Source: Bacteroidota bacterium
Lineage (GTDB): Bacteria > Bacteroidota > Bacteroidia > Chitinophagales > Chitinophagaceae
Direction: 5' to 3'
Assembly: GCA_013286305.1 (NCBI GenBank)
Contig: JABDFW010000030.1
Location: 1-36,124, forward strand
Length of the DNA stretch: 36,124 nucleotides
The position numbers and the translations under genes were made by a program. The notes under the pieces were generated by a model. The model searched no databases, was not told the DNA's origin, and saw only the letters and a list, made by a program, of their open reading frames with translations. Below, piece after piece: positions 24,080 to 32,441 of this stretch (its first letter is position 1; each line of letters starts with the position of its first letter).

Positions 24080-24649
24080 ATGAAAACAGAAAAGGAAAAA
24101 ATGGCGGCCGGCGAATTGTATGATGCATACGTTACCGAATTGGTTGAAGAAAGGGCGTGGGCAAAAGACAAAATGTTTGACCTGAATAATTTGGCGCCTT
24201 CAAACCTGGAAGAACGGAATAAGATCATTAAGGAGGTGCTTGGTTCCACCGGGCAAAAATTTTTGATAGAATCACCGTTTTTTGTTGAATACGGTTATAA
24301 TATTCACCTAGGCGAAAACTTTTTTTCCAACTTTAACTGTGTTATTCTTGATGAAGCGCCTGTTCGCTTTGGCAATGATGTGCTGCTTGCGCCAAATGTC
24401 AGTATCTATACAGTTAATCACGCTTTTAACCCAGAACGCCGCAGGGCCGCCCTTGAATATTGCCGCCCTGTAACTATCGGCAATAATGTATGGATAGGAG
24501 GCAATTCAGTTATACTGCCCGGTGTAACAATAGGCGATAATACGGTAATAGGCGCAGGCAGCGTGGTAACTAAAAATATCCCGGCCAATGTGGTAGCTGC
24601 CGGCAATCCCTGTAAAGTGCTGAGGGCTATAAATGAAAATGATATTTAG
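24080..24649 (+). CDS. Sugar O-acetyltransferase (LacA/Maa/NodL type, left-handed beta helix)
   Basis: This hexapeptide-repeat enzyme transfers acetyl from acetyl-CoA to a sugar hydroxyl. The N-terminal cap MAAGELYDAYVTELVEERAW is the Maa signature. The catalytic His is H114 in YTVNHAFNPERRRA. The C-terminal hexapeptide coil shows IGNNVWIGGNSVILPGVTIG and DNTVIGAGSVVTKNIPANVV. At 189 residues it is full length. It is divergent from the ApbE operon. Substrate (maltose, galactoside or other) cannot be told apart. Confidence 0.94.
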   Translation: MKTEKEKMAAGELYDAYVTELVEERAWAKDKMFDLNNLAPSNLEERNKIIKEVLGSTGQKFLIESPFFVEYGYNIHLGENFFSNFNCVILDEAPVRFGNDVLLAPNVSIYTVNHAFNPERRRAALEYCRPVTIGNNVWIGGNSVILPGVTIGDNTVIGAGSVVTKNIPANVVAAGNPCKVLRAINENDI

Positions 24650-24662
24650 TTGTTTGATTATT

Positions 24663-24869
24663 GAACCCCTTACAGGGTTCGTGAGGCGATTTTACTTGCA
24701 ACCCCGGATAAAATCCGGGGCTATTTAAATTTAACCCCGTTGGGGTTACTATTTATGTAATATTAAACATTTGGTATTTCTTCTAACCCTGCAAGGGTTG
24801 AATTTGAATAGCCCCGAATGAAATTCGGGAAGTAAGAATTTAGAATGGCTTAGAACCCCAACGGGGTTT
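24663..24869. repeat. Cluster of six short hairpins with inverted order
   Basis: Within 207 bases there are GAACCC/GGGTTC (24663-24680), CCCCGGAT/ATCCGGGG (24702-24720), AACCCC/GGGGTT (24733-24747), AACCCT/AGGGTT (24785-24799), CCCGAAT/ATTCGGG (24813-24829) and AACCCC/GGGGTT (24854-24869). The AGCCCCGAAT hairpin is an inverted relative of the CCCCGGAT hairpin with flanking words (AATAGCCCC), so the cluster has a second level of symmetry. It lies between the acetyltransferase and the symporter; the remaining 24870-25118 shows nothing recognised. Confidence 0.8.
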
Positions 24870-25118
24870 AATAAAAACCTATTAGTCTATAAATAAATTC
24901 CCTTTATTAAATGACATTGGCCTTAAAGTCCCGGGTTAATTGAAGAATGTGCGATTGGCCCCATGTACGGGATGTATTTGCATATTTAAAATTCTAAACA
25001 GCTTCTTGTGTAAATAAAAAATTAACTTCATTAAGCCATGCATGCAGTGATAAAAATATTTTCGGCATTCACTATGCCATGCAAGCAATCAAAACTATCA
25101 ATCCGCAAATAAAAGAAT

Positions 25119-26624
25119 ATGAACAATAAGGTAGATTGGGGAGGGGTATGCATCATATTTATGATGTACGCGGTTTTTATCCTCATCGGGTGGCTTGCAT
25201 CGCGTAAGGTGAAGAAGGGCTCTGCAGCAGAAATGATACTTGCAGGCCGCGGGGTACCTGTTTGGCTGGCCATCATGACTATGACCGCTACCTGGGTTGA
25301 TGGCGGCTATATTCTTGGCACGGCTGAAGGGGCATTTAACAGCATGGCATCGGCAATACAGGGCGGTGTTGGTTTCGGGTTAAGCCTGGTGCTGGGAGGT
25401 ATCTTCTTTGCGAAGATCATGCGGAAGCGCGGCTATACAACGCTTATTGATCCGTTTGAGGAGCGGTTTGGTAAAAAATGGGCAGCCGTCCTCTCCCTGC
25501 CTGCATTATTAGGCGAAGTGTTTTGGAGCGCAGAGCTTCTTGTAGCCATCGGGGCAACATTCGGGGTCGTACTTAACATGGACCTTACTTCTTCCATTCT
25601 CTTGTCAGCAGTTATTGTAACTTTTTATACCATGCTTGGCGGTATGTGGGCTGTTGCCTATACCGATGCGTTCCAGCTTCTATTGATCCCCATTGGGCTT
25701 ATCATTGCGTTGCCGTTCGTTTTTCAACACGTTGGGGGGCTAAAGTCTGCATGGGAGCAATACCAGGCAGCAAAGGGTGCGGCGGCAGGCTTTATACCAC
25801 CTGTACATGCCAACAGTTTTTGGAATACCGGGGGCATCACATCCTGGTGGGACACCACTGCTATGCTGGTGTTGGGCGGCATCCCATGGAACTGCTATTT
25901 TCAACGGGTACTATCTTCTAAAACACCTAACGGGGCGCGAAAGCAATCCATTATCGCGGGTATACTCACCATTCTGTTAACAGTTCCACCCCTGCTGCTT
26001 GGCATTGTAGCGGTTGTATATTATAAAGGCAGCCTTGCCAACCCAACGATGGCCGTTCCCTTTATGTTCCACGAACTTGTTCCATACTGGGTGGGTATTC
26101 TTGGGCTGGTGGCCATTGTTGGCGCGGTAACCTCAAGTTTCAGTTCATCGATACTTTCAGCAGGGTCTATGTTTACCTGGAACTGGTACCTGAAACTGAT
26201 ATCTCCAAAGGCAGCGATTGACAGGGTGCAGCGTGTAGTACGCATCTCCGTCATCGCGCTGGGCATTGCTGCCACCTGGATGGCGCTTAAAGTGGAGAGC
26301 GTGCAGGCCCTATGGTTTTTTACAAGCGACCTGGTTTTTGTGCTGCTTTTCCCGCAGCTTGTGATGGTGCTTTTTGATCCCAAAACAAACAGGGCCGGTT
26401 CAATTGCCGCATTTGTTGTTTCGTTCCTGCTGAGGTTTGGCGGCGGCGACCCACTTTTTGGATTACACAAAATTATTCCATATCCCGATTGGTGGCCTGT
26501 TCGCGCAGTTGCTGCCGCAGTGGGTTTTATTTTGTTAGCGGTGGTATCGCGTTTGACACCGGATGCAAATAACACTAAGAAAGAAAAAATAATAGTGGAT
26601 GATGCAGGCGCCGTATTTTCTTAG
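25119..26624 (+). CDS. Sodium:solute symporter, choline-transporter-like (SSS family)
   Basis: The 501-residue protein has about 13 membrane helices in the SSS (SLC5) pattern. MTMTATWVDGGYILGTAEG near residue 55 is the helix-1/2 region characteristic of the high-affinity choline transporter (CHT1/SLC5A7) branch. LSAVIVTFYTMLGGMWAVAY is the typical SSS helix-5 region, and WNCYFQRVLSSKTPNGARK follows helix 6. It would import an organic solute by sodium symport. The start ATG follows an AT-rich leader. Choline itself is a guess; no betaine-synthesis gene is nearby. Confidence 0.92.
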   Translation: MNNKVDWGGVCIIFMMYAVFILIGWLASRKVKKGSAAEMILAGRGVPVWLAIMTMTATWVDGGYILGTAEGAFNSMASAIQGGVGFGLSLVLGGIFFAKIMRKRGYTTLIDPFEERFGKKWAAVLSLPALLGEVFWSAELLVAIGATFGVVLNMDLTSSILLSAVIVTFYTMLGGMWAVAYTDAFQLLLIPIGLIIALPFVFQHVGGLKSAWEQYQAAKGAAAGFIPPVHANSFWNTGGITSWWDTTAMLVLGGIPWNCYFQRVLSSKTPNGARKQSIIAGILTILLTVPPLLLGIVAVVYYKGSLANPTMAVPFMFHELVPYWVGILGLVAIVGAVTSSFSSSILSAGSMFTWNWYLKLISPKAAIDRVQRVVRISVIALGIAATWMALKVESVQALWFFTSDLVFVLLFPQLVMVLFDPKTNRAGSIAAFVVSFLLRFGGGDPLFGLHKIIPYPDWWPVRAVAAAVGFILLAVVSRLTPDANNTKKEKIIVDDAGAVFS

Positions 26625-26649
26625 AGGAGACCTGCACCAGTTGGGGTAA

Positions 26650-26756
26650 CACGAATTTTTTTTAACACGAATTAGGGCTAATTAAACGAATTACACGAAT
26701 TCCTGGTAATATAAATTGTGGCGAACCTGCCATCGGCAGGCAGGTTACTCGAATTA
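26650..26756. repeat. ACACGAATTA cluster with hairpin, inverted copy
   Basis: Several ACACGAATT(A) words (26649-26700) lead to the hairpin AACCTGCC-ATC-GGCAGGCAGGTT region (26724-26746). Core 26721-26756 is the reverse complement of 1237-1273 with about three differences. Confidence 0.8.
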
Positions 26757-27172
26757 GAACAAAAACAACTCTGCATTTACTAACCAACCACTGCATCCGT
26801 ACAATGGCACGCCAATGACGATGTTTTTGTACGGATATGCCTTTAAATTATAATACGTGCGGCGCTTACGGCTGTTTTTGTCGCCTGGCCAACAACACTG
26901 TATTCGCTTTTCCCATAATGCATTTTTAAACATAGTTACAATTTACAAAATATTACCGGTGTTTCCAAATAAAATGCTAATTATTTTAGTGAAATGTTTG
27001 TAACTCAATGCGTGGTGTATAAGCCGCGGCTAAATGCTCAATTCCCACCTGAAAGAACCATTCTGGTAGTTACCCATTAAAGTATATCTTTAGAGAATAT
27101 TGGTTTAAGTGACTATTCACATATATCAGAACAGTGCAAAAAATAATTTAAAATATAAACAGGAGGTTGAAA
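26757..27172. other. Intergenic stretch with one perfect inverted repeat
   Basis: No gene seen. ATCCGTACA (26795-26803) and TGTACGGAT (26828-26836) form a perfect 9-bp inverted repeat with a 24-base spacer. A weak TATCTTTA promoter-like element is at 27085-27092, and AGGAGG at 27161-27166 serves the gene at 27173. Confidence 0.5.
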
Positions 27173-27370
27173 ATGGATATTAAAAAAAATGTAACCGGGT
27201 TTATTAAAGTATTTGTAATAACGCTGGTGGTAACTTTAGTGGTAAGCTTTTTATGGAACCTGTTGCTTCATAAAGGCGCAACGGTTGACTGGGAAACTGC
27301 AGTACGTTTTGCAATAGTTTTAGGCATCATTCTTCCTATTGTTAATTCAAACAAAAGATTTAGATTTTAG
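27173..27370 (+). CDS. Small two-helix membrane protein with strong SD
   Basis: The 65-residue product has two membrane segments (about 14-31, VFVITLVVTLVVSFLWNLL; about 46-58, FAIVLGIILPIV) and basic ends (KKN, NSNKRFRF). The ATG at 27173 is 6 bases after AGGAGG, a notably strong SD in this genome. A TTG two codons upstream is also in frame. The layout resembles small membrane proteins common in Bacteroidota whose function is unknown. It lies at the border of the AT-rich island. Confidence 0.7.
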   Translation: MDIKKNVTGFIKVFVITLVVTLVVSFLWNLLLHKGATVDWETAVRFAIVLGIILPIVNSNKRFRF

Positions 27371-27409
27371 GAGTGTGGCTGCTATCTCTTGCCTGCTGCA
27401 ATACTTATT

Positions 27410-27515
27410 CGCTTATATATGCCCGCCGTGGCAGGACTACCTATTTGTAGAAAAAATAGTTGAGCATATTATTTTGCCCGCCGCGGCGGGGCTATCCGTT
27501 TATTTGGGCATTGGC
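27410..27515. repeat. Dispersed CGCTTATATATGC module, copy 2
   Basis: The order of words matches the copy at 20290-20387: CGCTTATATATGC, GCCGTGG..ACTACCT, TTTGTAGAAAAAATA, TTTTGCCC, then GGGGCTATCCG and TTTATTTGG. A 98-codon frame across it (27339-27635) is composed of repeat and is not believed. This copy borders the island on its 3' side. Confidence 0.7.
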
Positions 27516-27644
27516 TCTTTAAATTCCAGTCACAGACTGGCTTTCATCAAGAAATCCTTAGAGCGCAAGGCTAACTCAAAGGATAGCGCAAAGCTTTTGT
27601 TTTACAATACTACGGAGTGCGGAGGGAGAGCTTGAGCATTAAAT

Positions 27645-30600
27645 CTAAAACAATTTGATTTGCTCTTGTTGAGCTATCAATTTTTCATTAAAAAGTTCTC
27701 CAAATTTTTCTTTCCAATAAGCATCAAGAATTTTCTTTTGTAGTTTACTTTCAGATGAAATTTCACGAGCAAGTTTTTCTAATTGCTTAGCAAACTTAAA
27801 TGTATTTTTTGCATCATAACTTCCTTCTATCAGCAGTTCTTTTAATTGTTCTAAATAAACACTAAACTCAACCTTGTTACGTTGAGCTTTTACTCCTTTT
27901 AAACTTTGAGCCTTAAGTATTCGTGCATTTATTAATTGGTAAGTAGCTTTATACAATTCAAATAGAATTTCTTCCCTCTCTTTTTTGTTTTTGAAGCCAA
28001 TAGCTTCAAGAATTGCGCTATCTAGTTTTAGTCTTTCTGGATTTACAGTTTTTAAGCTTTCTAAATTCCCCAATTCTTCCTTATAATTTTTAGTTTCGCC
28101 AAGGTCAATTTCTAAACCTTCTAAATCAATATTTGGGATCATAAAATCTTCCAACTCATATTTTTCAATTTTCCCGGCGCCATCGCCCAAATTACTTCGC
28201 ATATTTAGCTGTTGAATTAGCCAACTAATTGTTGAGTTCATATAAAGCCAAATTGATTTTGCATTTTTTGCTGGGAAAATATTATGAAAATTATTAATTG
28301 CGAATGCTTTCACAAAATAAGTTCTTCCAAAATCATTTATTATATAATTAAAAGATAAGGACGGCAGTAATTTTACACCAACATCGTACCATTTATTTCT
28401 GTTGGCTAAAGTGCTCGCATGATGAATATTTTTTTTCTCTGCATAAGAAATGTAGGAGAATATGTAAGGGAAATTTTTTTTCAACTCATTTTTGTCTTCA
28501 TGGACCAAAAGAAATGAATATTTCAATTTAGATGGAACAACGGAATAATCGCTTACGTCCTTAGGACTTGTAAGCATAGGTTTCAAAAAATTAGTTTCTA
28601 TCAACCACAGCTCATTGAAACCATTTTGAACCACTCTTAATTTCTTTTGGGTTACATTTTTAATTGAATCTAATCCATCAGGATTGTATACTAATGCTTG
28701 CAAAATTGAATCTTGAAGTTTATCTGTCACATCTTTTAGGACAAAAAATTCGTTGCAACCTGTTTTAATCCCAAACTTTATAACAGCCAGTTGCTTTAAG
28801 GGAACAAATTTTGAGACTCCCCTCTCCATTATATCAAAATAAATTTTTGGTGCTTTCAAGAACTGCCCCCACTTAGTGAATTTTGGAAGAATATCCTGTT
28901 GAACGCAGTTTAAACGAAAACAATTGTCTGTCTTATTTTCATTTGTGAATTGTATAATATCATGGAGCTTATCTATCCCTTTATAATTCTTTATGGAATT
29001 TGCTAAAGTCGAGGTAAAGTAAATAAACTTTACAGTGTTTTCATTTCGTATATCTTCATTTCTTTGCTTACGCACAATTACAATAGTAGTATTTACAGAA
29101 GCGGATGGGAAAAAACGTTCAACTTCACTATCCATAATGGCAACAATCTCGTAATTACGTAGTAAATAACGTTGTAACTCAATGCCATAACCGGTATCTA
29201 ACCAACTGTTTTGACAGATAAAAGCGATATAACCTCGTTCTTTTAAAAAAATACTTGCGTGATAAAAAAAGTAAACATAAATAGAAGTGCGCAAAGAAGG
29301 CTCAAAACCACACTCTCGTTTGATTAGTGTTTGAATTTTTGCCTTACTAACTGTACCATGCATTGTTCCAATATCTTCCTGCCTTGTGTAAGGAGGGTTG
29401 CCAATAATCGCATCGAATTTGGGCAAAGGTTTTTTTTCCAATTCTCCTTGCTGATTGTGCAATAGAATATTTATAGTTTCTGTGATCGCGAAAAAATCTT
29501 TATTAACAATTCTAGGATAACTAGGTTTCCTTGTATTGCGTATTGCAAGGTTAAGCATACTCAAGTAGGCAGGGTAACCTGATAAATCATTTCCATAAAT
29601 CTCATTAAGAAGAATTTCATGACGTGCACCTTTATCTTCTTTGGCACACAAAAGTTTTTTTCTTTCATATGCACGTACCAAAAAAGTTCCTGAGCCACAA
29701 GACGGGTCAAAAACCTTATCATCACTTTTGTGAATGGCAAACGAATTTATCAAGTCAATGACATGCGGGGGCGTAAAGTATTGGCCTAACTTATGTCGCT
29801 CATCTTCACGAATAAGCTCCTCAAAAATTCTTCCAATAATATCAAAAGGGATATTACTAAAATTATAATGATCTCCTGTGTCAAGAATTTCTTTTACTAA
29901 ATCAATAACGGCATCACTGACAAACGGGATTTTGAAAATAACGTCTGAACGTTCGCCAATAAGAAGTTCAAAATTTCCTGTAATTTCTTGAAATGTTTCA
30001 AAATATTTCCATATAAGCTCTTCCAAATCGCCAGGAGTATCTATATGGCTGGGCACTTTCATTGGATGTAATTCATGCCAAGTCTGATTATCAACATAAG
30101 TTTTATAAAAAATGAGCTTGGATATTAGCATCAAAACACCAATATGAGTAAGATTTTCTATTTCTTCAAAAGTGGCAGGCTTATTCCATAATTGACTTTG
30201 GGCGTATCGCGTGATTTCTTTCTCAAATATTTTGTTACTTTTATATTTGCCCCAAACCGTATTGCTTATTGGATAGGCATATACTTCAATAAGTTTTTGG
30301 ATTTTGAAAATAAAAAGCTCATCAAGAGGGCTAAACTTGATTGTTTTCCTGTCTAGTATTTCAAGCGCCCTTTCTAAATAAAAATTGGCAATTGCGCGTA
30401 GCTTATTTTCTATTTCTTTAGTTGGAGAATAACTTTCAGCAAGCCGAAAAATATCTTGCAATGTAAAAAAACCTTCATTCACACTTACTTTTTCATAAAG
30501 CTTATCTTTATCGAAGAAGGCACAGGCCAAAAAATTGCAATTTCCGAAATATTTTATTTCTATTCGTTGTGCTCGTTCTACTTCGCGTATCAATACTCCA

Positions 30601-30812
30601 CTATCAAATACACTCTTACCATCTTTTGCTGTTGGGTCTTTAAGTTCAATAAAGAAAATCGGCTTCCCATTTTTACTTTTCAAGGTTATGTCAGCTCGAT
30701 TTTCTTCCAGTGTTGCATAAGGTTGAACTCTTCCTTCTAATCCTTTCTCTTTAATTAATTCTGTAAAAATTGTGTTTAATGTACCCTGCAACTGACGTTC
30801 AATTTTCGGCAT
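27645..30812 (-). CDS. Type IIG restriction enzyme with fused N6-adenine methyltransferase
   Basis: The 1055-residue protein combines cleavage, methylation and specificity. The N-terminus carries a PD-(D/E)xK nuclease pattern with D41 (NRADITLK) and E56-x-K58 (FFIELKDP). The methyltransferase core has GQYFTPPHVIDLIN (about 345), the SAM motif FDPSCGSGTF (about 370) and catalytic NPPY in IIGNPPYTRQED (about 470). A predicted TaqI/Eco57I-type target-recognition domain covers about 650-900, with a charged coiled tail after it. It is very AT-rich compared with lepA or ggt. It follows the 225-codon orphan on the same strand. BREX PglX is a remote alternative, but PglX lacks this N-terminal nuclease and no other BREX gene is here. 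Confidence 0.92.
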   Translation of the reverse strand: MPKIERQLQGTLNTIFTELIKEKGLEGRVQPYATLEENRADITLKSKNGKPIFFIELKDPTAKDGKSVFDSGVLIREVERAQRIEIKYFGNCNFLACAFFDKDKLYEKVSVNEGFFTLQDIFRLAESYSPTKEIENKLRAIANFYLERALEILDRKTIKFSPLDELFIFKIQKLIEVYAYPISNTVWGKYKSNKIFEKEITRYAQSQLWNKPATFEEIENLTHIGVLMLISKLIFYKTYVDNQTWHELHPMKVPSHIDTPGDLEELIWKYFETFQEITGNFELLIGERSDVIFKIPFVSDAVIDLVKEILDTGDHYNFSNIPFDIIGRIFEELIREDERHKLGQYFTPPHVIDLINSFAIHKSDDKVFDPSCGSGTFLVRAYERKKLLCAKEDKGARHEILLNEIYGNDLSGYPAYLSMLNLAIRNTRKPSYPRIVNKDFFAITETINILLHNQQGELEKKPLPKFDAIIGNPPYTRQEDIGTMHGTVSKAKIQTLIKRECGFEPSLRTSIYVYFFYHASIFLKERGYIAFICQNSWLDTGYGIELQRYLLRNYEIVAIMDSEVERFFPSASVNTTIVIVRKQRNEDIRNENTVKFIYFTSTLANSIKNYKGIDKLHDIIQFTNENKTDNCFRLNCVQQDILPKFTKWGQFLKAPKIYFDIMERGVSKFVPLKQLAVIKFGIKTGCNEFFVLKDVTDKLQDSILQALVYNPDGLDSIKNVTQKKLRVVQNGFNELWLIETNFLKPMLTSPKDVSDYSVVPSKLKYSFLLVHEDKNELKKNFPYIFSYISYAEKKNIHHASTLANRNKWYDVGVKLLPSLSFNYIINDFGRTYFVKAFAINNFHNIFPAKNAKSIWLYMNSTISWLIQQLNMRSNLGDGAGKIEKYELEDFMIPNIDLEGLEIDLGETKNYKEELGNLESLKTVNPERLKLDSAILEAIGFKNKKEREEILFELYKATYQLINARILKAQSLKGVKAQRNKVEFSVYLEQLKELLIEGSYDAKNTFKFAKQLEKLAREISSESKLQKKILDAYWKEKFGELFNEKLIAQQEQIKLF

Positions 30813-30980
30813 ATGAAAGAGTTAACTAATATTGAATAATATATTAGCCTAAATGTATTTATATTTTAATAGAATATTATCAGAAATTAGCACAACAACG
30901 CAAAGTAATAAAATTGAACCAATATATTAACAATGGTTGCCATAAGATATCTATAGACATCCACTATTCGAAGGGTTAGC

Positions 30981-31021
30981 TTCCCACTGCTTTTCGCAGC
31001 AAACCAATAAGCCTAAGAGCG
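30981..31021. repeat. 41-bp direct repeat, copy A
   Basis: Begins TTCCCACTGCTTTTCGCAGC and ends AAACCAATAAGCCTAAGAGCG-like. About 33 of 41 positions match copy B at 31883-31923. It holds a small hairpin TGCT-TTTCGC-AGCA. It lies in the 225-base gap downstream of the orphan gene. Confidence 0.8.
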
Positions 31022-31037
31022 GACCGTTATCTCTATA

Positions 31038-31715
31038 TCACATAAGCCTATTGATTTCATCCAATGTCGCATTCAAGATTTGAGAAACAGTCCCATCTTC
31101 AATCTCAGAATAGTTTATAACTTGACTGCTCAGGATATCAACCGCTAGGCAATTCTGTAGAAGTAACTGATATTTTTTTACATAGTTGTGCTTAAGGAAC
31201 CTGTATAACATATCGCAAAACATACCGACTTCATCAATGCGGTACCCGTCTTTTTTTATAATAAACCAAATTGCTCCAATTTGTTCTTCTTCTTTCTTTC
31301 CAAATGTGTAAATATGGCTAGGCTTAGCTTCTATTTGTAATCCTTTGATAGTTAACAACGGATTACCTGTAGACTTTTTAAGAAAAGATAATTTTCCACC
31401 CGGGCGCAGCTTTTTCAAATCTATACTCTTATATTTCTGAAGAATTGAAATATTTCGTTTGTACATATTTTTTGTACGTGTAGCTTCCGTGTCATCTAAC
31501 TTTTTTTGTAATTCGTCAATCTTCTCATCAATCGTATCAAAGGAACCTGTTTTATATGAGTTGCAAACGGCACTTAAACTGCTTACCCAATAGTTGCCAC
31601 CGCTTTCAGAGGGAGTTTCAACTTTATTAGATTTAATTTTTTCTACGAATGTCTTTTTCGCTCTATTTGATTTCTTTCTAAACTCAACTAAACCGTTAAC
31701 TGATATTTTTTTCAT
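31038..31715 (-). CDS. Unrecognised 225-residue protein of the R-M island
   Basis: I do not recognise this protein. It has a basic N-terminus (FRKKSNRAKKTFVEKIKSNK), then NYWVSSLSAVCNSYKTGSFD, a probable coiled coil at about 70-105 (DEKIDELQKKLDDTEATRTK), a beta-rich core with IYTFGKKEEEQIGAIWFIIK, and a helical C-terminus (VGMFCDMLYRFLKHNYVKKY). No signal peptide, membrane segment or enzyme motif is visible. It is AT-rich like the type IIG gene, precedes it on the same strand by 225 bases and is flanked by two 41-bp direct repeats, so it may be a cassette. Possible roles: regulator, accessory specificity factor or independent defence protein; all inference. Confidence 0.75.
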   Translation of the reverse strand: MKKISVNGLVEFRKKSNRAKKTFVEKIKSNKVETPSESGGNYWVSSLSAVCNSYKTGSFDTIDEKIDELQKKLDDTEATRTKNMYKRNISILQKYKSIDLKKLRPGGKLSFLKKSTGNPLLTIKGLQIEAKPSHIYTFGKKEEEQIGAIWFIIKKDGYRIDEVGMFCDMLYRFLKHNYVKKYQLLLQNCLAVDILSSQVINYSEIEDGTVSQILNATLDEINRLM

Positions 31716-31882
31716 ATGGTAAAAACATTTAAAAGAGGCTACAATCTTTTTCCAGCATCAACTCGCAGGCACTACCTCTAAAGCGTCGCTATCACATGTC
31801 AATATACCATTTGTTTTCGATATGTCCAAGTATTCGACTAAGTTTTTTAGCTTTTGTTACAATAAACCTTATTTTTTAAACA

Positions 31883-31923
31883 TTTCCTCTGCTCTTCGTA
31901 GCAAATCAATAAGGTTAAGAGCG
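31883..31923. repeat. 41-bp direct repeat, copy B
   Basis: TTTCCTCTGCTCTTCGTAGC and AAATCAATAAGGTTAAGAGCG match copy A at 30981-31021 in the same orientation. A looser relative, TGCTGCTCTGCAGCAAAACC, is at 32081-32100. The gap 31716-32441 (726 bases) has no believable gene. Confidence 0.8.
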
Positions 31924-32016
31924 CTATCCGAACGGTTCTGCCATACGAAATTTTTTATAACATCCCCTTCCAAAATTTCGGAATCCTGCGGGTATTAAAC
32001 ATGCTATTGCCGGGCT

Positions 32017-32215
32017 ATATATTTACGCGGCACCTACGGAGCCGGGGGAAAAAATGTACATGTCACTTCTATAAACACGGTGCTGCTCTGCAGCAAAACC
32101 AAAAACATGCTCATTATTGCAAAGTAGCCTCGTGTATTCAGCCCCGCCGCGGGGCTACGTGTTTATAGCATAAGAGTGTGAGGGCTTTCTTCGGCTCCGT
32201 AGGAGCCGCGTATAA
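32017..32215. repeat. Nested inverted-repeat element bordering the island
   Basis: Outer arms are 32017-32044 (TATATTTACGCGGCACCTAC then GGAGCCG) and 32192-32215 (reverse complement TTATACGCGGCTCCTACGGA then GCCG). An inner, perfect 11-bp pair CTATAAACACG (32069-32079) / CGTGTTTATAG (32158-32168) encloses a GCCCCGCCGCGGGGC hairpin (32141-32155). The nesting resembles non-autonomous palindromic elements. Remaining sequence to 32441 shows nothing recognised. Confidence 0.8.
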
Positions 32216-32441
32216 CTAAACGCCAGCACTGCACGGAATTATTAAGTGTGTTTATTATCTTACGCTTAGCCAACGGCCCTTTTAACTCAATGAGATTACC
32301 ACAGTTTTGCTACCCACAAAGCCCTGAGAAAAACTTCGTAATGACGATGCGGGTTTAGCGGTCAACCTTCTTCTTCATAACTCCCTTTAGGGCGGGGGCT
32401 TCATTAACCCCTTTACCCACTCGCCTTATTATTGTCGTCAA

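Noticed and set aside
26021-26575. Antisense 184-codon frame within the sodium symporter
   Set aside because: It is a shadow of a long hydrophobic gene; composition (Thr/Ser/Pro/Arg-rich) is typical of antisense frames.
27339-27635. 98-codon plus-strand frame
   Set aside because: It overlaps the end of the 65-residue membrane gene and reads through a dispersed repeat module shared with 20290-20387.
27645-30812. BREX PglX methyltransferase
   Set aside because: An N-terminal PD-(D/E)xK nuclease is present and no brx/pgl partner genes exist in the window, so type IIG fits better.
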